64,000 nt of DNA from Chloroflexus sp. (GTDB lineage Bacteria; Chloroflexota; Anaerolineae; Anaerolineales; Villigracilaceae), in contig DYHT01000002.1 in NCBI GenBank assembly GCA_020723995.1, positions 1 through 64,000 on the forward strand. Reading direction: 5' to 3'. A program made the position numbers and the translations under genes. Under the pieces are notes generated by a model. It worked only from the letters and a program-made list of their open reading frames with translations, was not told the DNA's origin and made no database searches. Positions 1 to 8,314 of this stretch are shown in pieces. Within the stretch, counting starts at the first letter, position 1. The number at the start of each line of letters is the position of its first letter.

Positions 1-41
1 TAACTCATGTTCAACCAAAGTCAATCAATTTCCCCCACTAA

Positions 42-1238
42 TCTGAGGAGAACCATTTTTTATATGCTTTCTACGAAGGTAAAACTTACCGCTCAACTGA
101 TCAGGGAGGGACATGGCAAGACCTGGAACTTGGATGCGATGCAATCTCTATCTCACCGCAAGACAATCTTAGCGTCTATTGTACGAAAGGAAGTGGCGTC
201 TTCCACACCACAAACGGTGGAAATTCATGGGGGGAAATTACAAGACTGAGTTCGAATGGCACGACCATTAGCGTTTCGCTGTCGTCTGACCAAACAATAT
301 ATGTTGGCGGAGAAGGGCTTTGGGTATCCAACGATGGAGGCAAAAGCTGGACAGAACGCTCTAGTGGGCTGGCAGCTCAACAGTTACAGATCAGTTTGCA
401 TCCAATAGATTCTTCTTCCCTGCTGCTCGAGGCCAACAACATATTCCAATCATCTGACGATGGCAAGAATTGGGAGGCAATCAGCGTTTGGCCCCCTCTG
501 CAAAGAACTACTACTTTCAACCGAAGCGGGTATCTATTTTACGAAGCTGGAAATTACCTGTATCGCTCCGATGATGAAGGCAAGACTACAACTCAATTCC
601 CTATGCCCCGAAACGACCTGAGGAGCCTTGCCTCGCATCCAACTATCCCTGGAAAATTATTTGCGCTGTACGGTAGAGGGAATCCACCCTATATATTCGT
701 ATCCAACGACAACGGCGAAACATGGCAAAGCGGCGCTGGCATAGGCGACATCGAAGATGCCAGACTTTTCTTCGACCGTGACCAAGGAAAACGGGGCTAT
801 GCAATTGGTGATCTCGATTTCTTCCGATCTGAAGATTCGGGAGAGACTTGGCAAAGTTGTCAAAGCACCATGGGAGTCTGGACAACGCCCATGAATTCGA
901 GAATGATCGTTGACCCGCGGGATGCAAATCACCTGGTTCTTGCAACGCGCGGAGATGGTGTAATCATTAGTGATGATGGATGTGACTCATGGCAATCCAG
1001 TAATATCGGCCTCGGCAGCCTGTTCGTCAACACGATTGCGTTTGACCCCAACAACCCCGATATAATCTACGCAAGTACAGATGGCGGCGTGTATGTTTCC
1101 TTCAACGACGGCGAGACCTGGGGCCAGGTCAACGACGGCCTGCTCGGCGCGACGGTGGTCTATTCCATCGTGGTGGACCCGCAATCCAACGTCTACGCCG
1201 CGACGCCGTATGGGATTTTCAGGTTGGAGGGTAAGTGA
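42..1238 (+). CDS. Asp-box (BNR) repeat beta-propeller protein, 5' incomplete
   Basis: The frame is open from 42 to the stop at 1238 and holds about nine Asp-box motifs of the S-x-D-x-G-x-T/S-W type (for example STDQGGTW, SNDGGKSW, SEDSGETW, SFNDGETW), the mark of sialidase/VPS10-like beta-propellers. No ATG occurs in frame between 42 and the first possible start, TTG at 396. Asp-boxes continue upstream of 396, so that TTG is not the real start. An in-frame TAA lies at 39-41, and the residues just before it (SINFPH) fit the repeat pattern, so either the gene is interrupted there or the base call is wrong. Only 38 bases lie upstream, so this cannot be settled here. The last 50 residues are nearly identical to the end of the next gene. 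No catalytic sialidase residues were recognised; a surface or periplasmic binding role is a guess. Confidence 0.7.
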   Translation, partial: SEENHFLYAFYEGKTYRSTDQGGTWQDLELGCDAISISPQDNLSVYCTKGSGVFHTTNGGNSWGEITRLSSNGTTISVSLSSDQTIYVGGEGLWVSNDGGKSWTERSSGLAAQQLQISLHPIDSSSLLLEANNIFQSSDDGKNWEAISVWPPLQRTTTFNRSGYLFYEAGNYLYRSDDEGKTTTQFPMPRNDLRSLASHPTIPGKLFALYGRGNPPYIFVSNDNGETWQSGAGIGDIEDARLFFDRDQGKRGYAIGDLDFFRSEDSGETWQSCQSTMGVWTTPMNSRMIVDPRDANHLVLATRGDGVIISDDGCDSWQSSNIGLGSLFVNTIAFDPNNPDIIYASTDGGVYVSFNDGETWGQVNDGLLGATVVYSIVVDPQSNVYAATPYGIFRLEGK

Positions 1239-1269
1239 GTAGAGAGTAGAGAAAAGGGAGTAGTGAGAG
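1239..1269. repeat. Short degenerate repeat GAGTAGAG type
   Basis: The gap between the two Asp-box genes is filled by a purine-rich repeat of the units GTAGAGA and GTAGTGAG. The ribosome binding region of the downstream gene lies in it. It belongs to the same broad class of intergenic satellites seen at 47335-47376 and 52967-53050, which use almost the same unit. Confidence 0.5.
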
Positions 1270-3480
1270 ATGACAAAACATCATGAACTCGAATCTTTCT
1301 ACAAAGAAGCACAATCCGCGCTCAAAGCCAAAGACTACGACCGCGCCGCGGAGTTGCTCAAGCAAATCCTGAAAGCTGACGTGGAATACAAAAACGCCTC
1401 GCGCCTGCTGGCGCAGACGGTGAAACTCCGGCGGCGGCGCTGGCACAATGATGCGCGAATATGGGGCGGATTGGGCATATCGGCGCTGATTCTTGTGATC
1501 ATTCTGGCTTTCCCAAAAATCGAAACATTCTATGCCAGCCGCATTCCCCTCAACCCAACGGCGACATCGAGACCAACCAGCACAGCAATACCGACCATCA
1601 CACCCACTCCCACCCCAACACCCATCCCGCTGGTCTGGAAGCGGATTTACATCGGGCAGGAGTTTCTTCGAGATAAAATCACTGCCATCGCCGCAAACCC
1701 CAAGGACAAAGATGTTATATATGTTGGAACCGCCAACGCGGGGATTTACAAAACCATTGACGGCGGCTTGTCATGGTCGCCGGCATTCAATGGAATAGAT
1801 TACCCAAAAACAGATAGTCTTCTGATTGATCCACACAATCCGAGCATCCTTTATGCCGCCACGGATCAAGGCGCATATAAAACCGATGACGGGGGACAGA
1901 ATTGGCGAATGGTAAAATCAGATCCCGCACAGTATATCGCCATGGATCCCCAAAACAGTACCCATCTGTACTTTTATGCTCCGGGGTGGGTCTTTGAATC
2001 AAGGGACAGCGGTGAGACGCTAACTAATAATTATTTTTCATCCTCCGGTGATAAGTGCCCGAACGGTTGGTATACCCTTGCCATCCATCCACTGGATGGC
2101 AATACTCTTTATACAGTTGAAATCAGATGGGGCTTTTGCGAGCCTGGCGTCTATCAGTCAAACGACGCAGGAAGAACGTGGGATTTGATAGGCCTGGGAG
2201 GCATTGGAGATTTGCACAGAATTACTGCAGGAACCGATTTCAATGGAAACGTAGTGCTTTACGTTGAATCCGAAAGCGGAAGCACCTATATCTCATACAT
2301 CTCATATGATGGGGGCCAGACATGGGACACAATGGATTTTGGATGTAACCTATTCACCATTGATCCCCAAACGCCCACAAAGGTTTATTGTAATGAAAAT
2401 GGTCTGACTTTCTCTGAGGACGGAGGACATTCCTGGCAATCAATATCCATTTCCGCGAATAATATTTCGGCGATTGGCATTGATTCCTCCAGCGCAAATC
2501 CTCGGCTGATGGTAGGTGAGAATAGTCTCTTTGTTTCACCCGACCTCGGTGTCACGTGGTCAGAGTTAGCCAATGGACTTGGGGGCAGTAAGGTGTCTAT
2601 CAAGATCAATCTTGTTGATCCATCGAACATGTATGTGATTGTATTTCCAGAGACACGGCCATCCTATTGCAGTCTGTATCGGTCGCTCGACCGTGGAAAG
2701 AGCTGGACGTATGTATTTGATATTCAGGATTGTGTCCCCTCCTTTGACAAAGGCGGAAAGTTCTATGTTGTCAAAGACGGTCAATTCGTGATGTCCGCAG
2801 ATAAAGGCATGACGTGGTCGGATATCAATCCACCACAGGATCAATTCCAAACTGCCATTATTAATCCGAGTATCCCCGGTCTTGCATACTGGATATTGGA
2901 ACAAGCAAAAGGGTTGATAGTCCGTTATTCAACCGATTACGGCCAATCCTGGTCAGTCAGCGACGGGATTCCATCAGAGGTTATGGTATGTGGGGTTACT
3001 CATCGGCTGTTCTTCAGCAATGATGGAAACACAGTCTACTTGAATACCTGCAATTGGATGCTTTCCTCAATAGATGCGGGAAAAACCTGGGAGTACGGGG
3101 GAATGGAATTCTCCGTCGCAGGAGTTGAAGAACGCCTTGCTGTCAATCCACAGGATGGCAATCTTTTCTATATGGGAAAAGGGGAAAGGGATGGTGGCAT
3201 TTGTACATGTAGGCTTGTAGACAACTACAGAATCAGCACAACGACATGCAAACTAGAGAACACCCATGTAAACAGCATCGCTATTGATCCCAATAATCCT
3301 GACACTATCTACGTTGGCGCAGATAGTGGTGCGTACGTCTCCTTCGATGGCGGCCAAACCTGGGGACAGATCAACGACGGCCTGCTCGGCGCGACGGTGG
3401 TCTATTCGATTGTCGTGGACAAGGAGGGCAATGTCTACGCCGCGACGCCGTATGGGATTTTCAAACTGGAGGGCAAGTAA
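1270..3480 (+). CDS. Membrane-anchored Asp-box (BNR/VPS10-like) repeat protein
   Basis: 736 residues. Residues 1-60 are charged and TPR-like (a helix pair ending in a KLRRRRW stop-transfer motif). One membrane helix follows at about 66-84, then a Thr/Pro-rich linker at about 95-121. The remainder is an external beta-propeller region with about twelve Asp-boxes (TIDGGLSW, TDDGGQNW, SNDAGRTW, SYDGGQTW, SADKGMTW, SFDGGQTW and others). The topology is inside N-terminus, outside propeller. The C-terminal 50 residues nearly duplicate those of the preceding gene, so the two are tandem paralogues. The stop overlaps the start of the next gene by one base (TAATG), which suggests translational coupling to the ATPase. 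The ligand is unknown, and no glycosidase active site was recognised. Confidence 0.85.
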   Translation: MTKHHELESFYKEAQSALKAKDYDRAAELLKQILKADVEYKNASRLLAQTVKLRRRRWHNDARIWGGLGISALILVIILAFPKIETFYASRIPLNPTATSRPTSTAIPTITPTPTPTPIPLVWKRIYIGQEFLRDKITAIAANPKDKDVIYVGTANAGIYKTIDGGLSWSPAFNGIDYPKTDSLLIDPHNPSILYAATDQGAYKTDDGGQNWRMVKSDPAQYIAMDPQNSTHLYFYAPGWVFESRDSGETLTNNYFSSSGDKCPNGWYTLAIHPLDGNTLYTVEIRWGFCEPGVYQSNDAGRTWDLIGLGGIGDLHRITAGTDFNGNVVLYVESESGSTYISYISYDGGQTWDTMDFGCNLFTIDPQTPTKVYCNENGLTFSEDGGHSWQSISISANNISAIGIDSSSANPRLMVGENSLFVSPDLGVTWSELANGLGGSKVSIKINLVDPSNMYVIVFPETRPSYCSLYRSLDRGKSWTYVFDIQDCVPSFDKGGKFYVVKDGQFVMSADKGMTWSDINPPQDQFQTAIINPSIPGLAYWILEQAKGLIVRYSTDYGQSWSVSDGIPSEVMVCGVTHRLFFSNDGNTVYLNTCNWMLSSIDAGKTWEYGGMEFSVAGVEERLAVNPQDGNLFYMGKGERDGGICTCRLVDNYRISTTTCKLENTHVNSIAIDPNNPDTIYVGADSGAYVSFDGGQTWGQINDGLLGATVVYSIVVDKEGNVYAATPYGIFKLEGK

Positions 3481-4766
3481 TGAACCCCTTCACCTTCGGC
3501 AATCCGATCAAAGACTCGCAACGTTTCTACGGGCGCAGCGCGGAGATCCGCCAGATCACCAACCGGCTGCTTTCCAGCGCGCATGAGAGCACCTCCATTG
3601 TCGGCGAGCGGCGCATTGGCAAGACCTCGCTGCTGTATTTCCTCTCCAATCCGCAGGTGGCAGCCGGGCTGGGACTGACGCCGGATAAATATTGCCTGGT
3701 TTATGTAGACTTTCAAGGCCTGACTGACATCACCCCGCAGCGCTTCTGGCAGCGCGTGCTCAAGAAGATGTCCCGCAGCGTATGCGACAAGAGCCTGAAA
3801 CCATCCATCGAAACCTTGAGTGAACAGGATGCGTTCGATCTTTTCGATCTCGAAGACCTATTCCAATCTGCGCAGGATAAATGCTTGACGACCGTCCTGA
3901 TGATGGACGAGTTCGAATATGTCACCCAGAACCCTAATTTCAAAAGCGATTTCTTCGGCGGGCTGCGCGCCCTGGCCATTCATCACGGCTTGGCGCTTAT
4001 CCCCGCCACGCGACGTGAATTGGTGGATTTGTGTCACTCGGACGAGATCAAAGGCTCGCCGTTCTTCAACATCTTCGCCAACGTGGTGTTGCGCCCGTTC
4101 AACCGTCGTGAAGTGGACGAATTACTGACCGGTTACACGGAAACGGTTGAATTTGGCTTTACGCCCGAGGAAAAAGATTTCATCTGGAACCTGGGCGGCG
4201 GCCACCCGTTCTTCGTCCAGATGGCAGGTCACTATTTGGTCGAGGGGCAGGCCCAGAGCCTGAGCGGCGAGGCGCTCACGAAATTCGCGGTTATTAATTT
4301 CGACCAGCAGGCGGATGCTCACTATAGTTACCTGTGGTCGCATTGTTCCGAGAGCGAGAAGATCACCCTGCTCACTATCCTGACCCTCGGCCTGCAGAAG
4401 CCATCGAAAAAGACCGTACCCAGCCTCGAGAATCTGGCCCATCTCCGCCCCCGCGCCGCGCAGGATATCGTCTCGCTGAGCAAACGCGGCCTGCTGGAGG
4501 AGCGAGAGGGTGCCTACGCGCTGTTCTCATCATCATTTGTGCGCTGGATACGGCAGGAAATCACCGCCGCGCCGGGCGAGGAGGAATCGCAGCAAAGCGC
4601 GGACGAATGGCTGAAATCGGGCGGACAAAAGAACCTGAAAGAGGCCAAGAGCGTGCTGCCAAAATTCAAGAAGAAGTACTGGTCCTTGTTGGGGGACATC
4701 GCCAAGGAACTTACCTTTGAGTTTGCCGCAGCGGGCGCATTGGAATTAATCAAGGTTTTGGTATAG
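3480..4766 (+). CDS. AAA/STAND-like ATPase (Orc1/Cdc6-type fold)
   Basis: 428 residues. An N-terminal FYGR box (about residues 16-19) precedes a Walker A motif GERRIGKTS at 42-50, and a Walker B motif LMMDEFEY has its acidic pair at 143-144. The middle and C-terminal part looks like a winged-helix region (residues about 250-360), followed by a Lys-rich tail and a short hydrophobic C-terminus. This layout is typical of prokaryotic AAA_16/ATPase-domain proteins related to STAND regulators. The gene is coupled by a one-base overlap to the membrane Asp-box protein, so it may be the cytoplasmic partner of that surface protein, for example in sensing or assembly. The pairing is visible; the role is inference. 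Confidence 0.8.
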   Translation: MNPFTFGNPIKDSQRFYGRSAEIRQITNRLLSSAHESTSIVGERRIGKTSLLYFLSNPQVAAGLGLTPDKYCLVYVDFQGLTDITPQRFWQRVLKKMSRSVCDKSLKPSIETLSEQDAFDLFDLEDLFQSAQDKCLTTVLMMDEFEYVTQNPNFKSDFFGGLRALAIHHGLALIPATRRELVDLCHSDEIKGSPFFNIFANVVLRPFNRREVDELLTGYTETVEFGFTPEEKDFIWNLGGGHPFFVQMAGHYLVEGQAQSLSGEALTKFAVINFDQQADAHYSYLWSHCSESEKITLLTILTLGLQKPSKKTVPSLENLAHLRPRAAQDIVSLSKRGLLEEREGAYALFSSSFVRWIRQEITAAPGEEESQQSADEWLKSGGQKNLKEAKSVLPKFKKKYWSLLGDIAKELTFEFAAAGALELIKVLV

Positions 4767-5193
4767 CGATGTCGTCGCCCGCCGGATGACATCGCCCAAA
4801 AGATGGGCGTGCGCCTCATCTGCATAGATCGCCCCGGCTATGGCCTCTCCGATTTCCAGCCGGGCCGCCGCATCCTCGACTGGCCGAATGATATCGCCCA
4901 ACTCTATTCGCGATGTCTGTTACGCCAGCACGAAGGAAGCCCTGCGCAATGGCACGCGCGGCCACGCCTAGGAGACACGGCGCATCCCCCGTCCATGGGG
5001 TTTCTGACTGGAAGATATTGAGGCGCCTGTTTTTTTATGGCACGGCGTCGAGGATAACCTGACGCCTGACAGCATGGCGCGATATATCGCTGGTAAAATC
5101 CCCAACTGCAAAGCCGCCTTTTGCAAAGGCGAAGCATATCTGTTATTATTCCAGCACTGGGAAGAAATTCTCGACGTAATTCGTAAAGCGTAA
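4767..5193 (+). pseudogene. Alpha/beta-hydrolase relic
   Basis: Two separated pieces of an alpha/beta-hydrolase can be read. The first (from 4785) encodes a segment with the motif IDRPGYGLSD, the usual strand-plus-loop after the oxyanion region. The second (about 5040-5193) encodes a C-terminal part starting near HGVEDNLTPD, with the Asp-loop of the catalytic triad region, and ending at HWEEILDVIRKA. The nucleophile elbow region between them is missing or scrambled, and no single frame spans both. The final codons merge into a CGTAA-type repeat at 5174-5203. It is therefore a decayed gene. The 499 bases between the ATPase and the mannosidase hold nothing else recognisable. Confidence 0.75.
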
Positions 5194-5247
5194 AACGTAA
5201 TCTCCAACACCCCTCGCACGTGACACTTGACACGTGACACTGGAACA
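5174..5247. repeat. Two adjoining short satellites (CGTAA and GTGACACTTG units)
   Basis: At 5174-5203 the sequence is built of CGTAA-like units. At 5218-5243 it is built of the GTGACA/CTTGACAC unit, also found at 46012-46092 and 59961-60024. They fill the gap before the mannosidase and partly form the end of the hydrolase relic. Confidence 0.6.
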
Positions 5248-5265
5248 TCAAACCCAGGAGTACCC

Positions 5266-8247
5266 ATGCTCACCCTTCATCTCGTCTCCCACACTCACTG
5301 GGACCGCGAATGGTATCTCACCTTTCAGCAGTTCCGCTTGAAACTCGTCCATTTGATTGACGGCCTGCTCGACATCCTCGAAAACGACCGTCAGTTCCGC
5401 CACTTCATGCTCGACGGCCAGACCATCGTCCTGGACGACTATCTCGCCATCCGCCCGGAGCGCGAGGCCGACCTACGCCGGTACATCAAAAACGGACGCA
5501 TCCTGATCGGCCCCTGGCACATCCTGCCGGACGAGTTCCTGGTCAGCCCGGAGGCCACCATCCATAATCTACTTCAAGGGGATCATACTGCCAGGAAATT
5601 TGGCCCCAAGATGATGGTCGGCTACATCCCCGACCCGTTCGGGCATATCGGTCAGATGCCGCAAATCCTGCGCGGCTTCGGGATCGAGACCGCCTGCGTC
5701 CAGCGCGGCCTTGCCGACGAACCCTGCGAATTCTGGTGGGAGGGGCCGGATGGCTCGCGTGTTTTCATGGCCTATCTGCGGGATGGATATGGAAACGCCG
5801 CCAGCCTCCCCACCTCTGACCCTGAACGCTTCATTACCGAAGTCAAACGCCTGCGCGACTCCCTCCTCCCACACAAGCAACTCGCAACCCGCAACTCGCA
5901 TTTCTTGCTCATGCACGGCACTGACCACATGCAGCCGCCGCCGGAGACGAGCCGCGCTATCGCGTACACAAAAGGTAAACTGGACGGCGACATACTTGTC
6001 CACTCGACTTTGCCTGCCTACATTGCCGCTGTCCAATCGGCCATCGGCCATCAGCCATCGGCCATCCCTACAGTTATCGGTGAACTCCGCTCTCCAAAAC
6101 GCAGCCACCTCCTGCCTGGAGTCCTTTCCACCCGCATGTGGATCAAGCAGCGCAACCGCGCTTGCGAAACGCTGCTGGAAAAATGGGCGGAACCTTTCAC
6201 GACGTTCGCTGCAATTGCGTGTCATTCTGAGCCGCGCAGCGGCGAAGAATCTCATCATCAACTCCAGGAGACCCTTTGCTTCGCTCAGGGTGACAAACTC
6301 AAGAACAATGCCCCGATTCTCCACCAAGCATGGCGTTTGCTGATGGAGAACCACCCTCACGATTCCATCTGCGGCTGCTCGATTGACCAGGTGCACGACG
6401 AGATGAAAGTCCGCTTCGACCAGGTGGAACAGATTGGCGAGGAAATTACAAAACAAAGCCTGGAAACGCTCACCACAGCCATTCAGACTCAATCCACCAT
6501 CCGCAATCCGCAATCCGCCGTCGTCGTTTTCAATCCAATCTCCGGCCCGCGCACCGACGCGGTCACTGCTGAAATCACATTGCCGCCCAATATGGACAAA
6601 TTTGAAATCAATGATGAATCTGGCACAACCATTCCATATCAAATAATTGGTATGGGCAGCCGCGACCTGATCCGCGTGGCGTTGACGGCGAGAGATTTGC
6701 AGATCGCTTTCGGCAATATCCACGATGGCCGCGCCGCCAATATCGTCATTCAGAATATCACTGTTCGCCGCGAGGGGGCGCAGATCTTCATCGAGGCGAT
6801 TGTAAGCGACAGCGGCGAGCCAAATATAGCGGCGTGGAAGAGCGGTTTGCAGCAGATCGAAGCCTATTTTCGCGACGAAACCATCACCACGTACAATGTC
6901 CATGCCCATACTGCCGCTGCCACACGCGCCCTCTTCACCGCGCCGGAGGTGCCCGGCTATGGCTGGCGGACGTTTTATGTCCACGCGCAGTCCGGCGAAG
7001 AACAGCCGCCGGCGCGCCTCCCGCCGTTGGCGCGTCTGCTGCTGCCGCTTGCTAGCCCACCATTCCTGCAAAAACTGGCAACCCATCCGCGTTACAAGCG
7101 CGCCCCGCAGAGTATCGAAAACGAGTTCTTCAAAGTCCGTGTGGAACGGGATGGCACGCTTACTATATTGGCTACGCGCAACAATTTAGAATATCGCGGC
7201 CTGAACCGTTTCGTGGATGGCGCCGACTGCGGCGACGAATATAACTATTGCCCGCCTCCATCCGACCGGATGGCGACGGCAAAACTGAAAGGTGTGCGCG
7301 TCCATTCCGGCGCGGTGCAGCAAAAGCTGGAAATTCATCTCGAACTGCACCTTCCCGTTGAACTCTCCCTTGACCGAAAATCACGGTCGCGGCAAAACGT
7401 TATTATCCCCGTCACCTCTCACGTTTCACTCATCACTGGTGTGCCGCGTATTGATATTCAAACCGAGGTCGAAAACGATGCCCGCGACCACCGCCTGCGC
7501 GTGCATTTCCCGGCCCCATTCGCCGCGACGGAAGCCGATTACGATAGTCACTTCGAGGTCGTGCGCCGACCCGCCGGCGTTCCAGCCTTCGACGAGAGTT
7601 GGGGCGAGCAACCCCGGCCCGAGGTCCCGCAGCGCGTATTCACCACTATTTCAGATGGCAACAACGGATTAATGATCGCCAATCGCGGCCTGCCCGAAGT
7701 CGAGGTGCTGAAACGTCCCGATGGCAAAGCTGAAATTGCTCTCACCCTGCTGCGCTGCGTCGGTTGGCTGTCACGCGATGATTTCGCTAACCGCAAAGGC
7801 CATGCCGGGCCGTTCCTGCCCACGCCCGGCGCGCAGATGCTTGGCAAATGGGTGTTCGAGTATTCGATCATCCCCCATGATGTGGGGCGGGATGGCGTCC
7901 TGCCCTACGAGCAAGCCTATGCCTTCGAGACCCCAATGCGCGCCGTGAGCACTGGGCTGCACGATGGTACACTGCCCGCCAGCAGTTCTTTCGTGGAGGT
8001 CTCGCCGCAGGGATTTGTGCTCTCGGCCGTCAAGGTAGCCGAGGATGGAAAAGGCTGGCTGGTGCGCGGCTACAACATTAGCGGTGAGGAAATCAATGTG
8101 ACACTTACACCCTGGCGTAAATTCAGGCGCGTCGCGCGCGTCAACTTGGTCGAGGAAAAACACGCCGTCTTGAAGCCCCTCAAGGACAGGAGTGTGACCT
8201 TTGCGGCGCGAGGATATGAGGTTGTGACGGTAATGTTCCAGGAGTGA
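5266..8247 (+). CDS. GH38 alpha-mannosidase
   Basis: 993 residues; hydrolyses terminal alpha-mannosides (family GH38). The start is the ATG at 5266, preceded by CAGGAG at 5255-5260; the frame is open further up to a TTG at 5227, but that lies in a repeat. The N-terminal motif SHTHWDREW carries the zinc ligands His11 and Asp13, and the IPDPFGH motif carries the nucleophile Asp123. A helical linker region follows (HPHDSICGCS near 365-375), then the C-terminal beta-sandwich domains. There is no signal peptide, so it is probably cytoplasmic. The frame contains a palindromic element (residues 319-344) and several stretches made of short repeats (near 5873, 6031, 6486 and 7398), all read through in frame. 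The relic at 9301-9399 shows that a second copy once lay downstream. Confidence 0.93.
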   Translation: MLTLHLVSHTHWDREWYLTFQQFRLKLVHLIDGLLDILENDRQFRHFMLDGQTIVLDDYLAIRPEREADLRRYIKNGRILIGPWHILPDEFLVSPEATIHNLLQGDHTARKFGPKMMVGYIPDPFGHIGQMPQILRGFGIETACVQRGLADEPCEFWWEGPDGSRVFMAYLRDGYGNAASLPTSDPERFITEVKRLRDSLLPHKQLATRNSHFLLMHGTDHMQPPPETSRAIAYTKGKLDGDILVHSTLPAYIAAVQSAIGHQPSAIPTVIGELRSPKRSHLLPGVLSTRMWIKQRNRACETLLEKWAEPFTTFAAIACHSEPRSGEESHHQLQETLCFAQGDKLKNNAPILHQAWRLLMENHPHDSICGCSIDQVHDEMKVRFDQVEQIGEEITKQSLETLTTAIQTQSTIRNPQSAVVVFNPISGPRTDAVTAEITLPPNMDKFEINDESGTTIPYQIIGMGSRDLIRVALTARDLQIAFGNIHDGRAANIVIQNITVRREGAQIFIEAIVSDSGEPNIAAWKSGLQQIEAYFRDETITTYNVHAHTAAATRALFTAPEVPGYGWRTFYVHAQSGEEQPPARLPPLARLLLPLASPPFLQKLATHPRYKRAPQSIENEFFKVRVERDGTLTILATRNNLEYRGLNRFVDGADCGDEYNYCPPPSDRMATAKLKGVRVHSGAVQQKLEIHLELHLPVELSLDRKSRSRQNVIIPVTSHVSLITGVPRIDIQTEVENDARDHRLRVHFPAPFAATEADYDSHFEVVRRPAGVPAFDESWGEQPRPEVPQRVFTTISDGNNGLMIANRGLPEVEVLKRPDGKAEIALTLLRCVGWLSRDDFANRKGHAGPFLPTPGAQMLGKWVFEYSIIPHDVGRDGVLPYEQAYAFETPMRAVSTGLHDGTLPASSSFVEVSPQGFVLSAVKVAEDGKGWLVRGYNISGEEINVTLTPWRKFRRVARVNLVEEKHAVLKPLKDRSVTFAARGYEVVTVMFQE
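6031..6066. repeat. GGCCATC satellite inside the mannosidase frame
   Basis: Four copies of GGCCATCGG/AGCCATCGG occur in tandem and encode a segment around AIGHQPSAIP. The same unit forms intergenic arrays at 38866-38925, 12125-12156 and 63587-63621. Similar in-frame runs occur at 5873-5900 (CAACTCG units) and 6486-6520 (CAATCCGC units). Confidence 0.7.
6220..6295. repeat. Palindromic element R1 inserted in frame in the mannosidase
   Basis: The left end TGTCATTCTGAG and right end CTCAGGGTGACA form 12-base imperfect inverted ends. The left half (GAGCCGCGCAGCGGCGAAGA) matches, on the other strand, the element at 61274-61383. It is translated as residues 319-344 of the mannosidase, with no stop. 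This resembles the in-frame palindromic elements known from Rickettsia, but the sequence family is different. Confidence 0.85.
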
Positions 8248-8314
8248 TGTGTGCAGTAGGGATTGTTCAATAAGTCTTTAATCTAATAAAGAAGAATCCC
8301 TTATAGGTTGGCCG

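Noticed and set aside
5227-5265. Upstream TTG start for the mannosidase
   Set aside because: It would translate the GTGACA satellite, while the ATG at 5266 has a good ribosome binding site and begins the GH38 fold directly.
5569-7086. Long open frame of 505 codons on the minus strand opposite the mannosidase
   Set aside because: It lies fully opposite a clear GH38 gene, has no family motif, and its composition is the mirror of the coding strand.
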